Of a stretch of DNA of 64,000 bases, positions 43,206 through 52,241 are shown in pieces (position 1 is the stretch's first letter; each line of letters starts with the position of its first letter). Below the pieces are notes generated by a model. The model was given only the letters and a program-made list of their open reading frames with translations, ran no database searches and was not told the DNA's origin. Source of the DNA: Streptomyces smyrnaeus (GTDB lineage: Bacteria > Actinomycetota > Actinomycetes > Streptomycetales > Streptomycetaceae). The position numbers and the translations under genes are program-made. Location of the stretch: assembly GCF_017676345.1 (NCBI RefSeq), contig NZ_JAFFZM010000007.1, positions 124,001-188,000 on the forward strand, read 5' to 3'.

Positions 43206-43817
43206 GTGCTGACCGCCGGTGCCGCCTTGCACGACGACGCCCTCCCCCGCGGCGGGTGGCGGTGGCTGCTGTCCCGCCTCTCCCAGGGCCGCGGCGGAAC
43301 CGCCTCCCGGGGCCGGCCTCACAGCGCGGCTTCGGACGAGATCGTCATGCTGTACCGCCACCGCAGGCTCGACCTCGTGCGCCTGGCGGTACTCCTGGTC
43401 GACGACGTCCCCACGGCCGAGGACGTCGTCCAGGAGGCATTCGCCGCCCTCTACCGCCGCCACGGCGACGGACTGGACAGCGTCGCCGACCCCGAGGCGT
43501 ACGTACGGCGCAGCGTGGTCAACGCCTCCCGGTCCGTGCTGCGCAGGCGCCGTACGGTGCGCGCGTATGTGCCCCCGCGTGTGCTGCCCACGCCGCCGCC
43601 GGAAGAAGAGGTCTTCCTCAAGGAAGAGCACCAGGAGGTGCTGGCGGCGCTGAGACTGCTCACCGTGCGACAGCGGGAGGTCCTTGTGCTCAGGTACTGG
43701 TCGAACATGTCGGAAGCGGACATCGCCGCGACGCTGGGGCTGTCCCGCGGTGCGGTGAAGTCCACAGCGAGCCGAGCGCTTGCCGCTCTGGCCAGAAGAC
43801 TGGAGCAGACGCCGTGA
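43206..43817 (+). CDS. SigE-family ECF-like RNA polymerase sigma factor
   Basis: About 203 residues. Region 2 is visible as EIVMLYRHRRLDLVRLAVLLVDDVPTAEDVVQEAFAAL with the DVVQEAF core, and region 4 as LRLLTVRQREVLVLRYWSNMSEADIAATLGLSRGAVKSTASRAL, ending in the helix-turn-helix. This matches the SigE group common in actinomycetes. The GTG at 43206 is chosen; a GTG at 43179 is equally possible, and neither has a strong ribosome site. It overlaps the next gene (GTGA), a small membrane protein that may be its anti-sigma partner. Confidence 0.9.
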   Translation: MLTAGAALHDDALPRGGWRWLLSRLSQGRGGTASRGRPHSAASDEIVMLYRHRRLDLVRLAVLLVDDVPTAEDVVQEAFAALYRRHGDGLDSVADPEAYVRRSVVNASRSVLRRRRTVRAYVPPRVLPTPPPEEEVFLKEEHQEVLAALRLLTVRQREVLVLRYWSNMSEADIAATLGLSRGAVKSTASRALAALARRLEQTP

Positions 43818-44122
43818 CAGCCGTCGAGGATCGCCTCCGTGCCGCACTCAGTGCCCGGGCCAACCAGGTCACGGAAGTCGGGCCGTCCCGTCGTCCACCG
43901 GTCGGGCGCCGGACGGGCGTGCGCACTGGGCTGCGAAAGGCCGCGGTAGTCGCCCTGGTCGCGGTGGTGGCGACCGTCGTGCTCGTCCTGCCGCATCTGC
44001 TGTCCCACGACGATCCGCCGAGGCCGGCGAACACGCCGCCGGCCTCACCCCCGAGCGTCAGCGGATCTCCCGCTCCTCCGACGGCGGAGACCCCGGCGCC
44101 GGTCGCCCCGCGGAGAGAGTAG
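43814..44122 (+). CDS. Small single-span membrane protein, possible anti-sigma partner
   Basis: A 102-residue protein whose GTG overlaps the sigma-factor stop. A short cytosolic part (TAVEDRLRAALSARANQV) is followed by one membrane helix (VVALVAVVATVVLVLPHLL, about residues 42-60) and a Pro/Ser/Thr-rich external tail. Coupling to the sigma gene and this topology fit a membrane anti-sigma factor, but there is no zinc-binding HxxxCxxC motif. Confidence 0.8.
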   Translation: MTAVEDRLRAALSARANQVTEVGPSRRPPVGRRTGVRTGLRKAAVVALVAVVATVVLVLPHLLSHDDPPRPANTPPASPPSVSGSPAPPTAETPAPVAPRRE

Positions 44123-44876
44123 CCCGCTCGGCACCGACGGCCCTGGCCGCTGTGCCGTACCTTGTCCCGCCCCCGCACCTTCCGCACCGCGCCTTCCGAA
44201 GAGGACCGAGAACCGGGGCGGCCCGAGCAGTGGCGGAGGCGCGCTCACCGCCTCCGGTCCCCAGCTGCGACCACCCGCACACGCCGTGCGCCCATGCGCC
44301 CGTGACATCGACCACGCGATAAGAGGGGCATGGGTCATGGTGCGCCAGGAGGCCCGAGACGACGTGCACGAGGCGCTCGTCCGAATCGCTCGGTGCGTGA
44401 CCCTCACCCAGGGACTCCCTGCATTCCGGCAGGACTCCGTAGGCGAGCGACACGAGCCGCGTCCGTCTCTCCGTCGCCGCCACGGCGCGAACACACGCAG
44501 GTCACCGCACTCCTCCCTGCGAAAGACCGGCCATGATTTGTGGCTCCTGCCGGGGCGCGCAGAACATGGCTGGTCAGGGGCCCAGCCCCTAAGAAGCTGT
44601 CACGCGGTCACCTGGCTGGGCCGACCCCTTCTTCGGTCGCCGTCGCCGCCGACTGCTTCCGCTGTGCCACGCTGCGCAGTTCGGCCGGGTCGACCAACTG
44701 CGCGACCGGGGCGGTGGAGCTGAGGAACAGCACTTCCTCGCCGTCTTCCATCTGGTCCAGCAGCCGGTCGCGACCGAGAAGGCCGGGCCTCGGGGGCCCG
44801 GCCCGCTCGGCTCTCCCGGCTCTCCCGGCTCTTCAAAAGGGTGCCGGAAGCGCGTCCTACGTGTCGGCCGCAAGGA
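44123..44876. other. Long stretch with no well-supported gene
   Basis: About 750 bases. On the minus strand near 44608-44751 a 47-codon frame (MEDGEEVLFLSSTAPVAQLV...) has somewhat coding-like composition but no clear ribosome site. A leftward frame with RRTRLVSLAYGVLP near 44440-44480 faintly recalls a sigma-like helix. I would not call either a gene. Confidence 0.4.
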
Positions 44877-45137
44877 TCACAGCATCAGGTCCAGGTACCA
44901 CTGCCCATGCTCGTCCTGCCAACAGGCGTAGCCGACGTAGTCGTTCGAGTCCCACCGGACCATGTTCTCGCCCCACGACCTGCACTCGTCGATGCTTCCC
45001 ACCTTGTAGGTCGCGTCGGCGATGCCGTCCCCGGGCTTGCCGGGGCCGTCGGCCGCGAGAGCGGGTCCGGCGGCCACGCCCGAGAAGGCGGCGACGCCGG
45101 CCACGACGAGGGCTGCCTTCGTGAGCTTCTTACGCAT
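44877..45137 (-). CDS. Small secreted protein
   Basis: An 86-residue protein with GAGGAG before the ATG. Residues 1-29 form a signal peptide (MRKKLTKAALVVAGVAAFS, cleavage at ALA-A). The mature 57 residues are acidic, rich in Trp and Tyr, and have two cysteines (CRSWGEN, CWQDEHG) that can form one disulfide. It recalls the small secreted protein near the left end of the window only in general layout. Function is unknown. Confidence 0.85.
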   Translation of the reverse strand: MRKKLTKAALVVAGVAAFSGVAAGPALAADGPGKPGDGIADATYKVGSIDECRSWGENMVRWDSNDYVGYACWQDEHGQWYLDLML

Positions 45138-45745
45138 GTATCTCCTCGTGAGGTAATGCCTGACCGTACGAGGGGTTCGATGGCCGACCGGGGGCAAAAG
45201 TTCACGCCGGACGGAAACTTTTCTCGACCTGTGCGCATCTGCGCGAGCCACGAAGGCAGCAAGGCAGCCAGACAGCCAGGCGATGAGCGACCGGGCGACA
45301 ACAAGGGATCGCAACCGCGACGTCGCCACCAGCGCGCTCCGCCACGGCAGGCGACCCGCTCCGTGGGAAAGGGCTTCCGCGCAGTCGCTTCCGATCCCCT
45401 CGCCGCCCCTGAGCCGGGAGTCGAGCGGGCGCGTCGACGTCGGGCCGGTGCTCGCCCTCCCCGGTGCCCCCGTCGGCCGCCGGGGCGCGTTCGGGATTGA
45501 CGGCGTCCTCGTCGTCGCGGCCCGCCGTCTCCCCGCCGTGCTGCGCTCCCGAGGCCGTACGACTCCGACCGCGGAAGAGATCGCCCGGCCTGCCAAGGCC
45601 GCCGAACGGGTCCTCCTCCCGCGTAAGCGCTGTGCCCGCCCCTGCGCCGTACGCGCACGCTGTCCGGCTCGTGGCTCCACGGAGCCGGAGCGCGGCGGAG
45701 GTCCCGCTCCCTCGTGCCACCCCCACCTCGGACGCGGCGGGGTTG
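45138..45745. other. Intergenic stretch with no recognised gene
   Basis: About 600 bases between the small secreted protein and the end of the cvn operon. Frames on both strands are basic, Arg/Ala-rich and without motifs. It should hold the small secreted protein's promoter. Confidence 0.45.
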
Positions 45746-46336
45746 TCAGCCGGGCGCCACGACGTCCGCTTGGGCAATGAGCATGTCCAAAAGCGAGAGC
45801 AGCGCGCCACGCACGTCGTCCCGGGAGCGGGCATCGAGCATGAGGACGGGTGTGTTCGGCTCACGCAGATGCAGCGCCGCTCGGATCTCCTCGGCGGTGT
45901 ACGGCTGTTCGCCGTGGAAGCAGTTCGCGCCGACCACGAACGGAAGTCCTCGGTTCTCGAAGAAGTCGACGGCCGGGAAGCTGCGGTCGAGGCGCCGTGT
46001 GTCGACCAGCACGATCGCCCCGAGGGCCCCGTTCAGAAGGTCGTCCCACATGAACCAGAAGCGCTCCTGGCCCGGTGTGCCGAACAGGTAGAGGACGACC
46101 TGTGCGTCGGGGAGGGTGATGCGGCCGAAGTCCATCGCGACGGTGGTGACCGCCTTGGACTCGATGCCGTCGAGGTCGTCGATGCCGACGCCCGCGCTCG
46201 TCAGCCGCTCCTCGGTGCGCAGCGGCTCGATCTCGGAGACCGTCTCGACCAGGGTCGTCTTGCCGACTCCGAATCCCCCGGCGATGAGGATCTTGACGGG
46301 GTTGGCTTCCTGGGCAGGGGCGTCATATCCGGGCAA
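45746..46336 (-). CDS. cvnD: CvnD-type small GTPase of a conservon
   Basis: A 196-residue Ras-like GTPase of the MglA/CvnD kind. The P-loop is GGFGVGKTTL (about residues 25-34), the switch II DxxG equivalent is LFGTPGQERFWFMW, and guanine recognition is VVGANCF in place of NKxD, as in other CvnD proteins. The TTG start overlaps the cvnC end by 14 bp with CAGGGA upstream. It is the last gene of the cvnA-B-C-D operon, which is thought to work like a membrane-bound receptor/G-protein complex in streptomycetes. Confidence 0.94.
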   Translation of the reverse strand: MPGYDAPAQEANPVKILIAGGFGVGKTTLVETVSEIEPLRTEERLTSAGVGIDDLDGIESKAVTTVAMDFGRITLPDAQVVLYLFGTPGQERFWFMWDDLLNGALGAIVLVDTRRLDRSFPAVDFFENRGLPFVVGANCFHGEQPYTAEEIRAALHLREPNTPVLMLDARSRDDVRGALLSLLDMLIAQADVVAPG

Positions 46337-46694
46337 GGTTGTCCCTGATTCTCATGAGCAGGTGGACATTGCTGGTCTCGGTTGCCTCCAGGGGCGACCG
46401 GTGTTCGATCAGCCCCCGGTCCGCGAGCTCACCGAGAAGAAGCGTCGTCGGAGTGAGACGCATATGCATGCGCGCCGCGATCTCGGCGACTGCCAGGCCG
46501 CCCGGCGGCGGACACATGGCGAGGACGGCCTGCCACTCGGTGGGCAGACCGGCGTGACCGTCCGCGACGGGCACCGCCGTGACGGTGGTCTCCATGGTGA
46601 GGACGGTGTGGGTAGCCGCCGTACGTCCATCGGTCAGCGCGTACAACCGCGTCCGGCGGCGGCCACCCTGTCGCGGCTCGAGCTCGTCCGCCAT
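46323..46694 (-). CDS. cvnC: CvnC-type DUF742 protein
   Basis: A 123-residue DUF742 protein with the typical RLYALTDGRT segment, a winged-helix-like middle (PPGGLAVAEIAARMHMRLTPTTLLLGELADRGLI) and the C-terminal end IRDNLARI. The start codon shares its A with the cvnB stop (TAATG). DUF742 proteins bind partners within conservon complexes and may contact DNA. Confidence 0.94.
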   Translation of the reverse strand: MADELEPRQGGRRRTRLYALTDGRTAATHTVLTMETTVTAVPVADGHAGLPTEWQAVLAMCPPPGGLAVAEIAARMHMRLTPTTLLLGELADRGLIEHRSPLEATETSNVHLLMRIRDNLARI

Positions 46695-47095
46695 TACGAC
46701 GGCTGCGTCCCGCTGCGCTCAGGCGTGCTCAGCCACTCACCGAGCGCCTGGGCAGTCCGCACGGCTTCACCGCCCAGCTCCCCGAGCCGCGCCTTGCGGG
46801 AGGTCACCACGATGAGTGTGCTGCCCTCCCCGCACCCGACGATGCAGAGATAGCTGTCATCCATCTCGACCAGCTGGCGAATCACCCGGCCGCCGTCGAC
46901 CTCTCTGGACAGCGCCTTCATGGTGGCCGCGATACCGGAGGCGGCGGCGGCTACGCGCTCCGCCCGGTCCCGTTCCATCTCGTACGAGCTGAGCCTGATC
47001 CCGTCGTTGGACAGGAGTACGGCTCCCTGGACGCCGGCAATCCTGCTCAGGTTGTTGTCCAGGACGCTGTAGATCATGTCATTCGTTGTCGTCAT
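46694..47095 (-). CDS. cvnB: CvnB-type roadblock/LC7 protein
   Basis: A 133-residue roadblock/LC7-fold protein: DNNLSRIAGVQGAVLLSNDGIRL, then AAAASGIAATMKAL and the VIRQLVEMDDSYLCIVGCGEGSTLIVV strand pair, as in MglB-like GTPase-activating proteins. Its ATG overlaps the cvnA stop (ATGA). It probably acts on the CvnD GTPase of the same operon. Confidence 0.95.
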   Translation of the reverse strand: MTTTNDMIYSVLDNNLSRIAGVQGAVLLSNDGIRLSSYEMERDRAERVAAAASGIAATMKALSREVDGGRVIRQLVEMDDSYLCIVGCGEGSTLIVVTSRKARLGELGGEAVRTAQALGEWLSTPERSGTQPS

Positions 47096-49446
47096 GGCTG
47101 ATCCTGTCGGAGCTCTTGTTCCACCATCTGGGTGCCGTGTTCGTAATCCGCCCAGGCGTCGGCCACCTCTTCGGGCGTCGCCGCGTCCTGACGGGCGTCG
47201 GTCTCTGCTGCACTCGGCGTGCGGAGCTGCTCGGCGATGTGGGCCTGCGGGACCCGCTCGGGGAGGGCGGGCTTCTTCGTGTCTCCGTCCCGTGTCACGG
47301 GCAGGGCCGGAGGCTCGCTCTCCACCGGCCGGTCGGGCGAGCGCGCCGGCGTCCCACGGCTGGGCAGTCCGGTCTCGGTGTGCAGGACCAACCCGGACTT
47401 GCGCTCGTCCTTGCGCTCGTCGGGAAGGACCGGTGCCGGAGCGGACGGCGCCGACGCGCGCCGCTCTTCTGTGCCCGCCCGGGCTTCTGCCCCGACCGAT
47501 TCGGTCGGCACCAGCAGTCGCTCGGGAAGGACCACCACGGCCGACGTCCCCCCGTACACCGAGCGGCGCAGCGTCACCGTGGCGCCGAGCTGTTCGGCGA
47601 GATGGCCGACCACGAAGAGTCCGAGCCGGTGCGCGTTCTCCGCCAGGACGGAGTACGGCGGAGCCGAGTGCAGACGCCCGTTCATTTCCTCGTAGGTCGC
47701 GGCGGTCACCCGGGGTCCGCGGTCCTCGATCTCCACCGACAGACCGTCCGTCACCAGTTCGGCACGTACGACCACCTTCGACCTGGGCGGGGAGAACCGG
47801 GTGGCGTTGTCCAGGAGTTCCGCCAGGAGGTGGCTGATCTCGCTGATCACCCGCGGTGTCACGCTGATCTCGTCCAGGGACTGGCGCTCGATCCGCCGGA
47901 AGTCCTCGACTTCCGCGGCGGCCTCACGCAGCAGGTCGGCGACGCGCATGGGCTCGGTGTGCGGGTCGGGGATCTCGCCGCCCGCCAGGATGAGCAGGTT
48001 CTCGATCTGCCGCCGCATACCCACCGTCAACTGGTCGGATCGCATCAACCGGGCGAGCAGCTCCTCGTCATGGCCGAAGGTGTCCTGCAGTTCGTCGGTG
48101 AGGGCCAGCTGGCGGCTGACCAGGTTTCCGGTCCGCGAGGCGATGCCCGCGGCGAACATACCGAAGCCCCGCCGCTCGGCCGCGAGTTGTGCGTGTCCGT
48201 CCACGGATACGGAGACGACCCGGGCGAACGCGTCGCTGATACGTCCCACCTCGTCCTGGTCTCCACTCACCGCGGGCAGCGCGTCGTCGTCGACGGGCTG
48301 TCCGCGCTGAAGCCGGGCCACGACACCCGGCAGCGTGTCCTCGGCGATGGCCACCGTACGCCGGTGCAGAGCGCGCAGACGGTGGAGCACGGAGCGGGTG
48401 GTGAGCACGATGACGGCCACCACGGCGAGCACGGCTCCGCCGTTTCCGACGATCAGCCAGATGGCCTCGTTCTCCAGGTCCGCAGCCTTCGCGTCGGCGC
48501 GTGCGATCACGGCGCGCGCCTGCTTCACATTGAGCGCGTCAAGGCGCCCCACGAACTGTTCGTGCGCGGCCTGCCAGTCGTCGATCTCCCTGGGCAGCTT
48601 GATGCCGGACGCGACGTTCCGGTGGTCGGAGATGACCGCGTTCTCGATGCGGACCTTCGTCTTCCAGGCGTCCGAGCCGAGGATCTGGTTGTAGTCCGCT
48701 CTGTCCTCGGCCGTCAGATACGGCTCGACCCACTCGGAGTACTGGTACCGCTGGGAGCCGACCGAGTCGACGAATTCGGTGAACGCGGAGGGGCTTATCT
48801 GCCTGGACGGCCCGGCCAACAAGAGGACGGCGGTCTCGCGCGACACCATCTCGGACACCGAGAACATCGTGACGACCAGGCCGCTCTCCTGGATGAACTC
48901 GGCATCCTGCGCGTGGCTGAAATCGTCCTGATACAGGTGAATGATGTGGTCGATCAGGCCGGAATAGTAGCCGATCGTCCGTTCCGCGCCTCCGCTGCGG
49001 GCGTCCGCGCGCTCGCGGTACGCGGCCAGGTTCGCGAGATCGCGTTTCAGCTTCGCGAGGAGACTCTGGTCCTCGCGCCGCTCGGCCGGGACCCCGTCCG
49101 CCGATCGGATCAGTTCGTCCACGGCCCGGTCCGTGGCCGCGCGTTGGTCGCGCAGCTCGTCCTTGGAAACGGAGCCGCCCGCCCACCGTGCGGCGGTCGC
49201 GGTCCGCTCGGCCTGCACTTCGACCATCAGCCTGGACAGGGGTACGCCGACCCGCTCACCGACCGCCACGTCGGTGCGCAGATGGTCCGACTCCTCCAGC
49301 AACGGCTGTGCGGTCAGGAAGACTTGGGCGCTCATGGCCAGGATGGGGACGATTGCCAGCCAAATGAGCAGTGTGCGCAGGCGCACGGTACGGCGCCGAC
49401 GAGTCGTCGACTGCCCTCGCGGGCCTTCGGGTTCTATGGGAGCCAT
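47092..49446 (-). CDS. cvnA: CvnA-type nitrate-sensor-like histidine kinase
   Basis: A 784-residue membrane sensor. An N-terminal helix (LLIWLAIVPILAMSAQVFL, about residues 25-43) precedes an extracellular helical NIT-like sensing domain to about 320, then a second helix (LIVGNGGAVLAVVAVIVLT) and a HAMP-like linker. The cytosolic part has a degenerate dimerisation helix and an HATPase domain (LLAELLDNATRFSPP, EDRGPRV, LGLFVVGHLAEQLGATV). The phosphoacceptor His is not obvious, as in other CvnA proteins. The last 130 residues are disordered and charged. It heads the cvn operon. Confidence 0.94.
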   Translation of the reverse strand: MAPIEPEGPRGQSTTRRRRTVRLRTLLIWLAIVPILAMSAQVFLTAQPLLEESDHLRTDVAVGERVGVPLSRLMVEVQAERTATAARWAGGSVSKDELRDQRAATDRAVDELIRSADGVPAERREDQSLLAKLKRDLANLAAYRERADARSGGAERTIGYYSGLIDHIIHLYQDDFSHAQDAEFIQESGLVVTMFSVSEMVSRETAVLLLAGPSRQISPSAFTEFVDSVGSQRYQYSEWVEPYLTAEDRADYNQILGSDAWKTKVRIENAVISDHRNVASGIKLPREIDDWQAAHEQFVGRLDALNVKQARAVIARADAKAADLENEAIWLIVGNGGAVLAVVAVIVLTTRSVLHRLRALHRRTVAIAEDTLPGVVARLQRGQPVDDDALPAVSGDQDEVGRISDAFARVVSVSVDGHAQLAAERRGFGMFAAGIASRTGNLVSRQLALTDELQDTFGHDEELLARLMRSDQLTVGMRRQIENLLILAGGEIPDPHTEPMRVADLLREAAAEVEDFRRIERQSLDEISVTPRVISEISHLLAELLDNATRFSPPRSKVVVRAELVTDGLSVEIEDRGPRVTAATYEEMNGRLHSAPPYSVLAENAHRLGLFVVGHLAEQLGATVTLRRSVYGGTSAVVVLPERLLVPTESVGAEARAGTEERRASAPSAPAPVLPDERKDERKSGLVLHTETGLPSRGTPARSPDRPVESEPPALPVTRDGDTKKPALPERVPQAHIAEQLRTPSAAETDARQDAATPEEVADAWADYEHGTQMVEQELRQDQP

Positions 49447-50117
49447 CAGTCCTCGGGAGCGGTGAAACAGCGGGTACGGCTCAACGGCCGAGACCGGACG
49501 CGGTCCTGGGGTGCGGACCGGGGGAAGTCCGGTTTCGGCTTCGGCACGGCGTGGGGGATGACGATGATAACCAGCCATCCCGAAGAAACGGAGAGATGAC
49601 TTCCGTCGACAGCATGTGGTACGGCGACGGAGAAGTTGCACGCCGGAGCCCGATTCGAAACCCAACCGAGATGTCCAGCCATCCCGGCCGCCCCGCACGG
49701 CGAGACCCCCCTGTTCTGCCGTGGCCATCCCATTGACCCACGGCTCGAACCAGCCCGCCTCCGCAGTAAAGCAGCTGCGCAGGCAGCGCGCCGCCAGCAG
49801 CGCCACGCCCTCGCTCGGCGGGTGGCTCCAGAAGAGGCTCGGCGGTAACTCCAGCCGTGCGGTGCGTGGGGGGGGGTGTCGTGCAACGGCACCACGTCGG
49901 TGCAGTCCGGCACCCGCGTGCAGGAGCACAGCAGCAGTGCCGAGGCAATCGTGCGGCAGGCGCTACAGTCCGCCGGCTGCTCCGGCAGACCTTCGGCCTC
50001 GGCGAAACGCCGGCCGTGACCGCTACCGAGGTCACCCTGCTCGAAATGTCTTTCGATCAGCAGCGCCACTGCCCCGCTCATCACCCCCGGCGAACCATGC
50101 CGGTCACAGCACCAGGG
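49447..50117. other. Intergenic region upstream of cvnA
   Basis: About 670 bases between cvnA and the aquaporin gene. A run of nine or ten G near 49868-49877 is the only notable structure; frames on both strands lack motifs. Confidence 0.45.
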
Positions 50118-51062
50118 CTACCCTTCGTCGGAGGTGGTGGGGCGTGTCCGGCCGGGCTCGGGCGGCTCGGCCCGTTGGGCGCGAAGGTGCAAGACGTCCC
50201 CGATGAGCAGGTCGTACACCAGTACCCCGATTACTCCTCCGACCAGCGGCCCGACGATCGGAATCCACCAGTAGCCGCTGAACGAACCGGGCATGCTGCC
50301 CGGAAATGCCAGGTCCTTCCAACCCGCCATCCAGGTGAACAAGCGCGGGCCGAAGTCGCGGGCCGGGTTGATGGCGTATCCCGCGTTGGCCCCGAAGGAC
50401 ATGCCGATGGCAGCCACCACGAACCCGATCATCAGCGGGCCGAGATTCGCCTTCACGGCCGTGTTGCGCAGGTCGATGATCGCCACCACCAACATGACCA
50501 GGAAGGCGGTGCCGACGACCTGGTCGACCAGAGGCCCCCAGATCCCGCCATGGAAGTACGGCGCCGGGAACGTGCCGAAGATGGAGAACGACGCGAGTGT
50601 GTGCCCGCCCGTCTTGGGGCCCTTCATGGCGGCATCGAAGGTGTCGATGGCGTCGTGGTACACCGCGTAGACCAGCGCCGCCCCGGCCAAGGCACCGAGC
50701 ACCTGCGACGCCCAGTAGGGGACGACCTTCGCCCAGGGGAATTTACGCCGAACAGCGAAACCCAGCGTCACTGCCGGGTTGATGTGGGCCCCGCTGACGC
50801 CGCCGGCCACGTAGATACCCAGCGCCACGGCCATTCCCCAGCCCCACGTGATCAGCAGCCAGTCCCCGGCGCCGAGAAAGAACGTCGTGGGCCCTGAAGT
50901 GCGCCCTGATCCCGGCAGCGCCGCGACCGCCATCGCCACCACGCCGCAGCCGAAGGAGACGAGGACAAACGTTCCCAGGAACTCCGCCAGACATTCACCC
51001 CACAGGCCTCCGCGGCGCTTCAGCCGAGAGGACTTCAGCAGGGGCTGGATTTCGACGGCCAT
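50118..51062 (-). CDS. MIP-family aquaporin / glycerol facilitator
   Basis: A 314-residue channel protein with six membrane helices and both pore half-helices: the first NPA motif in SGAHINPAVTLGFAV and the second in AINPARDFGPRLF. The Asp after the second NPA (NPARD) is characteristic of glycerol-conducting aquaglyceroporins. The ATG at 51062 is chosen because it directly precedes the cytosolic start and the family begins here. The C-terminal tail (PEPGRTRPTTSDEG) is soluble. No glycerol kinase is nearby, so its substrate may be water, glycerol or another small neutral solute. Confidence 0.93.
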   Translation of the reverse strand: MAVEIQPLLKSSRLKRRGGLWGECLAEFLGTFVLVSFGCGVVAMAVAALPGSGRTSGPTTFFLGAGDWLLITWGWGMAVALGIYVAGGVSGAHINPAVTLGFAVRRKFPWAKVVPYWASQVLGALAGAALVYAVYHDAIDTFDAAMKGPKTGGHTLASFSIFGTFPAPYFHGGIWGPLVDQVVGTAFLVMLVVAIIDLRNTAVKANLGPLMIGFVVAAIGMSFGANAGYAINPARDFGPRLFTWMAGWKDLAFPGSMPGSFSGYWWIPIVGPLVGGVIGVLVYDLLIGDVLHLRAQRAEPPEPGRTRPTTSDEG

Positions 51063-51369
51063 GTGATCCTCCCACACTCGTCCGGTCGCGTCCTGGCACA
51101 GCTGCCCGCGCCGTGATGCGGCGGATACGGGAGGCACGGGCCTGCTTTCCCGCCACCCTTCTCGCGTCAACCGCGTCGCCACAGTAAATCCGCGCCGCGG
51201 CGACCGCGACTCGACATGTGCGGGCAGAAACAGCGCAACAGCCCGCGTGAGGCTGCCGGTCAGGAGTCCGGCGATGGCGGGCGCAATCCGTGGCGGCGGG
51301 TCTTTCCCGGACTCGCCGCAGGCCGGTGCTGCTCCAGAAGGCTCCGCAAGCTGATCGGGCAGGGGCGGC
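51063..51369. other. Intergenic stretch, no gene seen
   Basis: About 300 bases between the aquaporin and crcB genes, both leftward. It presumably holds the aquaporin promoter. Confidence 0.45.
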
Positions 51370-51750
51370 CTAAGCTCCGTGCATTCCCACGAACACCCCC
51401 ACGACGGCTGCCCCTGCACCGACCACCCAGCCGGTGAACACTCGCAGCCCGGTCCCGTACAGCCCGCCCTGCGTCAATTTCAGGAGCTCGTGCCCGAAGA
51501 TGCTGAACGTTGTAATGGCTCCACCCAAGAGCACCAACATCGGACTGGGCAGGTCGTTGGCGACCACCTTCCCCAGAAAGACGCCCAGCGCGATACAGCC
51601 GCTGAAATTGACCGCAAAGGCGGCCCACGGAACAGGTTCGCCGGGCCACACCTTGAAGAGCCCCTTTTCGAGGCCGAAACGCAATGCGGCTCCGCCCACC
51701 GCCCCCAAGAGCATCATCAGTGGCATCACGGGGCGCATTCCTCTCAGCAT
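51370..51750 (-). CDS. crcB: CrcB/Fluc-type fluoride channel
   Basis: A 126-residue protein with four membrane helices. Family signatures are GAVGGAALRFGLE near the start, NFSGCIALGVFLG in helix 2 and GGAITTFSIFGHELL with the pore TTFS motif (about residues 76-90). Fluc channels are dual-topology dimers that expel fluoride. Actinomycetes often carry two adjacent copies; only one is present here. No fluoride riboswitch was seen in the leader. Either the ATG at 51750 or that at 51738 may be used. Confidence 0.92.
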   Translation of the reverse strand: MLRGMRPVMPLMMLLGAVGGAALRFGLEKGLFKVWPGEPVPWAAFAVNFSGCIALGVFLGKVVANDLPSPMLVLLGGAITTFSIFGHELLKLTQGGLYGTGLRVFTGWVVGAGAAVVGVFVGMHGA

Positions 51751-52241
51751 GGTTCCGGAGGGGGTGGGGAAATCTGCGGAACGGGCGGCCTACCGACATG
51801 GAGTGTGGCCGACTGATGGGCTCCGGGCGGAGCTGCGATGGCGATCGGATCGAACATTCACCTGAAAGGTCGACCGCCAGGGAAGCCGAGTCGGGTGGCG
51901 CCGGTCTTGTTGCGCAGCCGGCCGGTCTCCTCGCTGTTCAGCGTGAAGTGGTGGAAGACCTTGCCCAGGCCCCAGATCCCGCGCCCTCCCAGCGGCCTCC
52001 TGCATGGACCTCAACCCGTCGCCGGGGCCTTTCGCGTTCACTCGTTCAGCTCAACGACCGCGTAAGCCACGGCCACGGCCGGGTCCGGGTGGCACCGGCC
52101 AGGGGACGGACCGTGCCTGCTCCGCGGATGAGCACCACGCGAGAAGAAGCACGAGGCGCTGCTCGACACCTGCGATGTCAAGCCTCGGCTGCACGACCAC
52201 GTTGCGCTGGAACCCCAGGACAGGTGGATCAGGGATGAGCG
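51751..52241. other. Intergenic region with a transposase relic
   Basis: About 490 bases; apart from the Tn3-like fragment listed separately I see no gene. Confidence 0.45.
51858..51985 (-). mobile_element. Relic of a Tn3-family transposase N-terminus
   Basis: A leftward frame encodes GKVFHHFTLNSEETGRL followed by RNKTGATRLGFPGG, ending at a stop soon after. The pattern (HFTL, then acidic residues, then K.GATRLGF) is that of the N-terminal DUF4158 domain of Tn3-family transposases (typically TL..DE..LV..KRGPTRLGFALLLKF). No start, no terminal repeats and no catalytic domain are present, so it is only a fragment. Confidence 0.5.

Noticed and set aside
44608..44751. 47-codon leftward frame (MEDGEEVLFLSSTAP...)
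   Set aside because: Composition is mildly coding-like, but no ribosome site or homologous family is recognisable.
51751..51860. Possible fluoride riboswitch upstream of crcB
   Set aside because: The conserved crcB-motif sequence elements were not found by eye.
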